Of a DNA stretch of 64,000 nt, positions 57,011-64,000 are shown one piece after another. The stretch covers positions 47,123 to 111,122 of the forward strand of contig MEHQ01001659.1 of the NCBI GenBank assembly GCA_008828725.1. The letters run 5' to 3'. The position numbers and the translations under genes were made by a program. A model generated the notes under the pieces. That model ran no database searches. It saw only the letters and a list, made by a program, of their open reading frames with translations, and was not told the origin of the DNA. Each line of letters starts with the position of its first letter. Within the stretch, counting starts at the first letter, position 1. This DNA is from Saccharina japonica (lineage: Eukaryota > Sar > Phaeophyceae > Laminariales > Laminariaceae).

Positions 57011-58445
57011 CAGGGGTCCGCATTTGACTTTTCCCAAAAATTATGAAAAGTAAAAAAAAACAAAAAAAAACGAAGAATCACGAATAAAAACGAACAGCCC
57101 GGAATGAAGATACGTATCAAAAACCAAAGGCATTTTATCCCAACGATTGACATGACGAAAAATAAGGCCTGCTCGGTAACACAAGATACTGGAGCTCCCT
57201 TCGACCCAATCCCGACGTAATTTGAGCCCTTGTGGCCGGCACACTGCTCTCCGATCTGCCGGCAAGGCGTGTGTCTCCGAGCTGCTGCAAATCTACAAAT
57301 CGCTCGTCCCGAGTACGCCCTCTAACAAATTATTGGGGCTCGAGCCAGCATCTTAGCCCAACGAAGCCAGGGGTTGCAGGCACGCCACAACCTACAGGGT
57401 CAGTGTAACGTCGGTCGTTCCAAATTCCGTTGCTTGTATCGCTCGCGAGGTCAATCTGCTCGTACTCGTTCGGATCAGAAGTGAGTGGAGTCGCGGCGCG
57501 TCGGTTTTCGTCTAAATCATCCTCGTAGATCAGAGGCTGAAACCTCGCTGATGGAGGCTTCTTTTTGGCTGCGACGACGTGAGGCCGCCTCCCGAGGTAA
57601 AAGAGACCACATAAGAGGCTGAAGCTGGTCATGGGGTGCCTTGTCGAGGGAGAACGAGCTGCAGTTCGAAGTTGGTCCTTGTTTTGCTCTGTTGAGATTT
57701 TCGGGGTACATCTCTCTCTTGGCGAATTTGGACGGAGGGCAGCCCTACCTCTGAAGGGCGAGACCATTCGCGTCGCCGATTGGTCTCCTCGAACCCTCTA
57801 ATAGAGGACAACAGCCACGATAAATGTCCCTTGCGCCCGTCTTCCCTAGATCGAGCACGAGCTGCACCTACAAGCAGCAGAATCTGTGTAAGTTTCCTCG
57901 ATCGACAGAACGATATTATTGTACATATTTTGGTTCGAGTACTCGTAATTTGCGGCTTTCATACAGCAGTACCTGCACCGAACGAGTACGAGCAGATTGA
58001 CCTCGCGAGCGATACAAGCAACGGAATTTGAAACGGCCGACGTTACAATGACCCTGTAGGTTGGGGCGGGCCTGCCACCCATGGCTTCGTTCGGCTAAGA
58101 TGCTGGCTCGAGCCCCAATAATTTTGTTAGAGGGCGTACTCGGGACGAGCGATTTGCAGATTTGCAGCAGCTCGGAGACACACGCCTTGCCGGCAGATCG
58201 GAGAGCAGTGTGCCGGCCACAAGGGCTCAAATGACGTCGGGATTGGGTCGAAGGGAGCTCCAGTATCTTGTGTTACCGCTCAGGATCTCTTTTTCGTCAT
58301 GTCAATCGTTTGGATAAAATGCCTTTGGTTTTTGATACGTATCTTCATTCTGGGCTGTTCGTTTTTATTCGTGATTCTTCGTTTTTTTTAAATTGTTTTT
58401 TTTTACTTTTCATATTTTTTGGGAAAAGTCAAATGCGGACCCCTG
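57011..58445. mobile_element. Fold-back element with ~465-bp inverted arms and hAT-like ends
   Basis: The left arm (57011-57474) and right arm (about 57975-58445) are imperfect reverse complements. The outer ends read CAGGGGTCCGCATTTGACTT and its mirror AAGTCAAATGCGGACCCCTG. A CAGGGGT start is common in hAT transposons. The 8-base flanks (GTGTAGTA and TAGTTAGA) are not a clean target duplication. The 500-base centre and part of the left arm hold a minus frame (57330-57767) whose NEYEQIDLASDTSNG segment is mirrored in the right arm. Confidence 0.8.
57330..57767 (-). pseudogene. Hypothetical frame within the fold-back element
   Basis: 145 codons, with no domain recognised. The segment from DPNEYEQIDLASD to CWLEPQ lies in the left arm. 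The right arm encodes a broken copy on the plus strand (a TGA replaces the Trp codon after SNGI). It may be a captured gene fragment or a transposase remnant. Confidence 0.35.
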
Positions 58446-58711
58446 TAGTTAGAGGTAGGACTGTTTTTTAGACAAAAAATTCGCCATTAGTTTGTCCGGG
58501 GATCTTTAAACAGGAAAAAACAACTTTCACGATCAGCCAATCAGCGATGGGGGGAAAACTCAAATTTCACACTAAAAGTCTATTCAGATTTCGTGGATTC
58601 CTTTTTTCCGACGGCGAGACAGCCGTACCTTCCTCGTTTACTCGTACGAGCAAAACATGTTTTGAGTTGCTGCGTTACCTGCATGGTATCGTACACGGAT
58701 TGGGTTGCTAC

Positions 58712-59191
58712 TAGGGATGCACATCAACTCTTTTTTGGGGTTGATTTGATTGTTAATTAAGTTGTCAAAATCGTGTTGATTTAATCATGAATTGTTGATT
58801 AATATCAACACAATCAACTACACGTTGATGTGATTAATAATCATGATTATCGGTTGATTATGGATGGTTTTCACGGTTACATCACAAAACGCCTATTTTT
58901 TACTCAAAAGTAATCAACTTATCATGATTAATTTATATAATCAACTAATCATTGATTAGTTCATTTGTAGCATTGTGCGCCGGAGGCACATTTTTTTACC
59001 GTTACACCACAAAACACCCCTTTAAAAAAATAAATAAATCAACTAATCATGATTTTGTGCAATAATCAACTAATCATGACTAGTTGATTTATAATCAACA
59101 ATCAACAAGAATTAATCACATCACGTGATTAAAATTAATCACCAAAAATAATCATAATCAACACGTGATTATGAGTTGATGTACATCCCTA
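58712..59191. mobile_element. hAT-type MITE, 480 bp, with 8-bp target duplication
   Basis: Terminal inverted repeats TAGGGATGCACATCAACTC and GAGTTGATGTACATCCCTA are followed and preceded by GTTGCTAC (58704-58711) and TTTGCTAC (59192-59199), an 8-bp duplication with one change. The inside is very AT-rich and packed with TGATTA, AATCAAC and AATCATGATTA motifs in both orientations, as expected for transposase-binding subterminal repeats. There is no coding frame. Confidence 0.9.
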
Positions 59192-59391
59192 TTTGCTACA
59201 CGTCACCGGGGGCAGAGCGCAGAGCTGCAACACACGGACGCTTGAGCGTGAGCTGGCCGCACTTGACTGCTGTATTAACATTGAGCTCGATGGCCCACAG
59301 CAGGCCAGTGCATCCCCTGGGGAGACGGGCCTGCATCAAGCTGAGGCTTCTGAAGAACCAGCTAGGGTCCCTGCTGCAGCTTTACCCATCT

Positions 59392-59852
59392 TCAGTCATC
59401 GCCTCGGGTGCCCAAGTCTTGCGCCAGCTGCTGTGCACGCGCGTCTGATGCAGCTAGCTTCGCCTCCTGCTTGCGCGCGGGTTTTTGCTGGTCGCATAGC
59501 TCAGCCCGGGTGATGGCTAGCACCGCGTTTGACTCACGACGGAGGTCTAGTTGCAGCTTTATGTTGGACTGGTGCTCGCGAATTTGAGCAGCTGCGCTTG
59601 AGAGCTGTGCGTTCGTCTCAGAGGCTTCCGCGCGACTTTGTTCCGTTCCTTCACCGCCCGATCGCGGATGGACTCGGCCGCGGTGAGGCCACCGCGTTCG
59701 ATAGCGGTCGCCTGGCGTGCGACGGCCCAAGCCTCGTGCATCGCCTGTCCTGTGCGTTCTAGATTATTTTCCATCCTGGCCCGACCGGCTCTTCTCTTCT
59801 TCCCTTCATCATACGTAGTCGTACTGCCCTCGTATTTATTTTTGTTTTCCAT
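59392..59852 (-). pseudogene. Coiled-coil protein fragment, one frameshift
   Basis: From ATG 59852 (MENKNKYEGS..) the frame encodes a charged helix (MHEAWAVARQATAIERGG.., SIRDRAVKERNK). Near 59,640 it must shift to a second frame that continues ASETNAQLSSAAAQIREHQ to a stop at 59392. Together they give about 150 residues rich in Glu, Arg, Ala and Gln, consistent with a coiled coil. No partner or function is evident. The hAT MITE lies 200 bases beyond its 3' end. Relic exon or pseudogene. Confidence 0.45.
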
Positions 59853-59882
59853 CACAAAATGAGATTTCATGTAGACCGTCAA

Positions 59883-61290
59883 CCGGGCAAGAGGCTATTT
59901 TCGGATGGACATTTCTCGACGGTTGCTGAATGAAATTAATTGGGGGTTGCGTTGTTGTGCGCACCATATCCTAACACAGTGGAACGTTATAAATGCGTCT
60001 AAATCAACGTGAGACAAGTCTTTCCCTCGCCCAAAGAGCAAGAAAGATGCCCAAAAACATGTTATTCCGCCTTTAAAAGCTCCAGATATTACCAATATAG
60101 ACGAATGTGCGTCCATCCTCTTCGTCTACACCAGCCCGAGGTGTGTTTCGAGTGTCAGCGTGCAACTGGTCGCCACCTCAGAGATTTTCCTGATATACGA
60201 GCTGGTCCCAGGAAGAAACATGAGATTCCATACCTGTAGAAAGGCTTTTTTAATGCGGGGTACAGTTTTTAACGTGAGTTGCTGTGGGCTGCGGATACCC
60301 TCACATGCCCTGTGACACAGCAGCGCACAGCGGGAGATCCACACACACACACGCACACATGCCGGAACAGCCCATACCTCTCGACGGTGCCGTCGACGTC
60401 AGCCCTGCCGCACCCAATGCCAAACCTGAGGACGGAGATCCCGTCGGCGAAGTTGTGGCCATTATCGGCCCGCGGACCACTTTGGCGAGTGCACGCGACC
60501 CCGAAACGGTGCTCTACCGCGTGAAGCAGTAGCCTTGACCGCATTACTGAATTAGTATCTAGGATCAAGTATGGAAATCGGGAAATATTTTCTTATATAG
60601 CTTTTGGTGTGTTCGACCAGTTAAAAAAACAAAAACCCTGATTTTTTAGAGACAAACCTCGTAAGGGTCGGGTCGGGGTCGGGATTGGAGTTGCGGTTAG
60701 GGTTAGGTTAGTGCCTAAAGTAGTGTTTTCATCGCTTTTCGAAATATTCGGTATCATAACACTAGAACCACATGCGGGCCACAACCAAGTCCCCGATTTC
60801 TATACTTTATCCTATTTAATAGTTCAGAATTGCGGTAAAGGCGGCTCGTGTGAAGCATGAATGAGCAGAGGCGCAGCTAGCCGCTTGAATCTAACAACCC
60901 GCTGTGGGAGGTTTTAGGACTTGCCGTCGTCATCGACGCGCGCGTTTCGCGCAAGGTTGGGAGAGACGTTAATAAACGAATAACATCACGGAGGGATGCT
61001 AGACCTTTTCTTCTGGGGATACTTTTTGCACCACTATCTTGGTGATGAGTTCGCTTTTTCGCTCGTATCCCCGCCAGGTAGTATTGCGACTCAAACAATT
61101 ATTTGCTGTCACGTTCCTCTAGTCCGGGGTAGATCTACCTGGTACATGCGTTGTACTTCTCGTTTTTTGGGAATTTCTTGTGTAAACGTTTTTTGTTTCT
61201 TTTTTTGTGTTTTTCGTTCGAAACGTATGTGAATCTAGGTCATATTGTTTGCGCTTGTCTTCCGTAAAGTGGAGATAAATAGCGTATCTT
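59883..61290. other. Mostly unassigned DNA with one small candidate ORF
   Basis: A 57-codon frame at 60359-60532 (MPEQPIPLDGAVDV.., ending LYRVKQ) has a protein-like composition but no recognised family. A CACACACACGCACACA tract precedes it (60341-60358). A frame open from 60011 to about 60,300 lacks an early ATG. GGTTAGGGTTAGG near 60,692 is too short to be telomeric. Confidence 0.3.
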
Positions 61291-61475
61291 CGGCCTACGG
61301 CGGCGCCTTCCGCGAGATCCTCCGGAGGCACCTCCGGCGAGCCCTCCGGGGTCGCCTCCAGCGGGCCCCCCTCGGCCCGGGGGGGGGGGGGGGGGGGGCG
61401 GCGGCGGCTCCCCTTTTTTTGGCTCGCTTCGCTCACCGACTAAAGTCAGCTAGTCGGCTTCGCTGACTAGCGACA
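61291..61475. repeat. GC-rich segment with G18 run and palindrome
   Basis: CTCCGG-rich imperfect repeats are followed by a run of about 18 G (61381-61398). Then comes an inverted repeat AGCTAGTC..GACTAGC around a GGCTTCGCT centre (about 61,449-61,471). Confidence 0.7.
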
Positions 61476-61677
61476 AGTTATTAGTCGTGAAATGAAACCG
61501 ACTCTCATCCCTAGTAAATAAAGTTAAATACATTTTACAGATAGATTTCGTACGTGCAACTTATGTATACCTTGTTATGATTCATGTTTCGATGAATAAT
61601 ACTAAGTATGACAACTATAACACGTCAGCAGGGCATCAGCTGTTTAGGACATGGTTGATGTACACACGTATGGGGGG

Positions 61678-61790
61678 GTGGTCGGGGCTTGCGGCGCCTG
61701 CGGCGCGCAACACGCGCCTCAGGCGTGTTGCGGTGCGCGCAACACTCCTTGAGTCGCCTGTTGCGCTGCGCGCAACAGACCCCGACCCAC
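61678..61790. repeat. GC-rich nested palindrome cluster
   Basis: Outer arms GTGGTCGGGG and CCCCGACCCAC enclose two perfect hairpins: GCAACACGC/GCGTGTTGC (61707-61731) and CTGTTGCG/CGCAACAG (61758-61778). GCGCGCAACA occurs three times. No coding frame. Confidence 0.85.
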
Positions 61791-62935
61791 TAATTAATGC
61801 CCTGGTACGTATTATGCAATATACCATATACCAGGTATAATAACACTGCTGTGTATCTATTACTCGTAGTAATACTGGTGATGGTTTTATTCGGTAGATA
61901 ATCTGTTTTAAATGGGTACGGTGCTACCGGTATAAACCGGTTTTCCTGTTGTATCCGATTTTTGCCTGGTTGTATCCGTTATTCGGTTAACCGGTATAAA
62001 CAGGCGAAACAAACGCATATTTGTTTTTTCAAAAATATATTTTCTCTTACACGCCTGCTGTGTTTTTATATATCGGTTTAAACCAATATTTCCCACCGGT
62101 GCCCACCTCCATTCCTGACGTATCCAGTACGATGTCATGGCGTTGAAGTGTCTACAGTGCATTGCAATACCGATGAAGTATATCTGTCTTGGGTTTGTCG
62201 CCACATACCTGTGGTACCTGTTGTAACAAGTACTACTGGCACCTTGCATATCTCCAGATCAACAGCAGTTGGCGCGGGTACTGTGTGTAGTGTGTGTTCT
62301 TCACATTAAACCTTCCTTTCTACCCGTCGACATCCAGCACACCCAGTGTCCGTGCCGATTCTTCATCCTAAAAATGTACCAGTTCTGTGGTCACAAAACT
62401 ACGACACAGAGATACTACACTCAGTGCTGTAAGCAGAGCAGACAATGCAACGCCATATACTCGTACGACAGGCAAGACCTACCCTGCTAGCAATCCAGGT
62501 GCATGCAAGAGAAAAAAAAGAGAAAAAAGAAAAAAAGCGAAAAGAAAAAATAATAAAAAGTAAATATATTGAAGCAAATCAACAATCAAGCAACCACATA
62601 AAATGCATGACAAAAAAAAAAAAAGTGTCGTGCTTCTCCCAGAGGAGATGCGACCTCCAATAAAAGTGGATGGCAATAAGGTGAAATAATTATTAATAAC
62701 ACATATATATGAAAAATTACACTAAAACAGACATCCCGAGCGATGGGTGATTTGTGATGCATCGAAGTACGCAAAACAAAATATAAACAACAAAGCGCTT
62801 CCCCGGTTCGCGCTCTGGTCGTCAATATCCGCAAACAACCATCGTAGGAGACACAATTCCTCACGTTGTAGGCAAAGGTATGTTCGGTAGGGTACGTACC
62901 GAACTGTACCGGGGGTATTTTCTCGGTAAATACCG
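61791..62935. other. Unassigned DNA
   Basis: No supported gene. ACCGGTATAAACCGGTTTT and similar GGTATAAACCGG palindromic motifs recur at about 61,928-62,100. An A-rich AAAAGAGAAAAAAG tract lies at 62511-62565. Confidence 0.35.
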
Positions 62936-62937
62936 GT

Positions 62938-63210
62938 ACCCGACACTTCGGTAAGTTTGGTATGGCCTCGATACCGGTACCCGACACTTCGGTAAGTTCG
63001 GTATTTTTTCAATACCGGCACCCGACACTTCGGTAAGTTCGGTATTTTTTCAATACCGGTACCCGACACTTCGGTAAGTTCGGTATTTTTTCAATACCGG
63101 TACCCGACACTTCGGTAAGTTCGGTATTTTTTCAATACCGGTACCTGACACTTCGGTAAGTTCGGTATTTTTCCAATACCGGTACCCGACACTTCGGTAA
63201 GTTCGGTACG
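62938..63210 (+). repeat. 41-bp minisatellite, about seven units
   Basis: The unit is CCGACACTTCGGTAAGTTCG followed by GTATTTTTTCAATACCGGTAC. The central units are almost identical; the first and last are diverged. Each unit contains a CGGTATT/AATACCG hairpin. Direct repeats with no variable spacers exclude a CRISPR array. Confidence 0.95.
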
Positions 63211-64000
63211 CCTACCCAAACATACCCCGGGTACCGGTATACCCTCGACTACAATACCGACGGTGATCGGTGCGGCCTCGACACCGGGGAATCGGGTATG
63301 TATGCAATACAGACACACATTATGACATTATACAAGGTACATGGTACCGGTATTTATTTGTGGCTGCAGCAGCAGTCTTCTCTACATTCATGTTATCCAT
63401 CTAGTCCTTTTGGCTCTCTGGAGTGAAACAACGCACTCATCTCACACCCACCATGAACGGCTGCAGACACAACATAACAATCGCGGAGAGTACGGAGCGA
63501 AAGGATAGATTATATTGTCACCAAGTCGCGCCGGTGGGGTTCGAGGCGCCGCCGAGGCGGTGCTATGGCACGCTCTGCGCAGCTTCGTGTAGTGGGAGAA
63601 GCTCCGACTGCTCGCCTGAGAAAGTACTCGTATCATCGTGGTATCATGCATCTTATTTACGGACTTCAACGCGACATCTCGAATCCATCGCTGCTCTAAT
63701 TGTATTCAAACAGTGATGTACCAGCAGCAGCAGCTGCAGCAGCACTACGCGAGGTTGCCGATTATCTAAACTGTATGCCGAGCTTCGACGTTGGGAGATT
63801 GGGGTATAGAACGGGCTTCAAGCGTAGCACTTGATGGCAGTGGCACGCGTGGACTGCATCAAATATACAGCCCACAGCAGCAGCGCATTGCCCAAGTTGG
63901 AGCTGCTGCTTCTGCCCCTCTGCTGCTGCGTTTTGTTGTTGCTCTTGCTGGGGCTGCTGCTGCTGCTAACCGTGCTTCCGATTGCTACGTGGTTGGGATG
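63211..64000. other. Unassigned DNA with CAG/CTG tracts
   Basis: No supported gene. Imperfect CAG/CTG runs at 63723-63746 and 63900-63968. A 97-codon frame at 63423-63716 has no domain. Confidence 0.35.

Noticed and set aside
60011-60300. About 95-codon open plus frame without early ATG
   Set aside because: It might be an exon, but no acceptor or homologue is recognised; the evidence is too thin to call.
60688-60706. Telomere-like GGTTAGGGTTAGG
   Set aside because: Only about two repeats, in a G-rich context; not an interstitial telomere array.
61119-61436. Pro-rich minus frame of 105 codons
   Set aside because: Passes through the G18 run and shows no domain; composition-driven.
62938-63210. 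CRISPR-like regular repeats
   Set aside because: Units are directly adjacent with no unique spacers, in a eukaryotic context; it is a minisatellite.

Overview
The window looks like nuclear DNA of a eukaryote, most likely an alga. It holds spliceosomal GT-AG introns of about 0.5-0.6 kb, Ty3/Gypsy LTR retrotransposons with chromodomains, an RTE-like LINE, hAT-type MITEs, satellite DNA and many CAG/CTG tracts. The mix of repeats with a secreted, expanded-looking glycosyltransferase type suggests a brown alga or another stramenopile. That assignment is inference; nothing in the sequence fixes the species. There is no bacterial operon structure, no rRNA and no CRISPR. Almost everything is mobile or repetitive DNA, most of it decayed.

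Layout. 1-3.9 kb: gene-poor DNA with a 448-base N gap and a MITE-like inverted-repeat element. 3.9-13.1 kb: a hypothetical open frame split by a complete Ty3/Gypsy chromovirus-type element with 97-98% similar LTRs (by eye) and a GATC target duplication. 13.2-18.8 kb: a diverged solo LTR, directly abutted by a second LTR element that kept integrase and chromodomain but lost reverse transcriptase. 18.8-28.2 kb: dispersed and tandem repeats, including a composite unit repeated three to four times around polypurine tracts (23.5-26.7 kb).

28.2-52.8 kb, minus strand: the one convincing host gene. One exon at 52.83-52.28 kb carries a signal peptide and the N-terminal half. Three exons at 30.25-28.20 kb carry the rest, including an HVRxGD motif. 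All splice phases agree, giving a 490-residue protein if they belong together. The implied first intron is 22 kb and contains nearly all of the other repeats: paired dispersed repeats, an array of tiny palindromes (32.7-33.05 kb), tandem duplications, a 342-codon frame with one stop, two inverted copies of a hairpin-ended repeat, an RTE-like LINE (42.6-46.8 kb) and a ~270-bp satellite array (48.5-50.4 kb). The alternative is that these are two broken paralogues.

53-64 kb: a 490-bp tandem duplication, a tRNA-like sequence, a fold-back element with hAT-like ends, a clear hAT MITE with 8-bp target duplication, a frameshifted coiled-coil coding relic, a GC-rich palindrome cluster and a 41-bp minisatellite. 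The genes do not form a pathway. The main theme is repeated insertion of mobile elements into each other and into a host gene.
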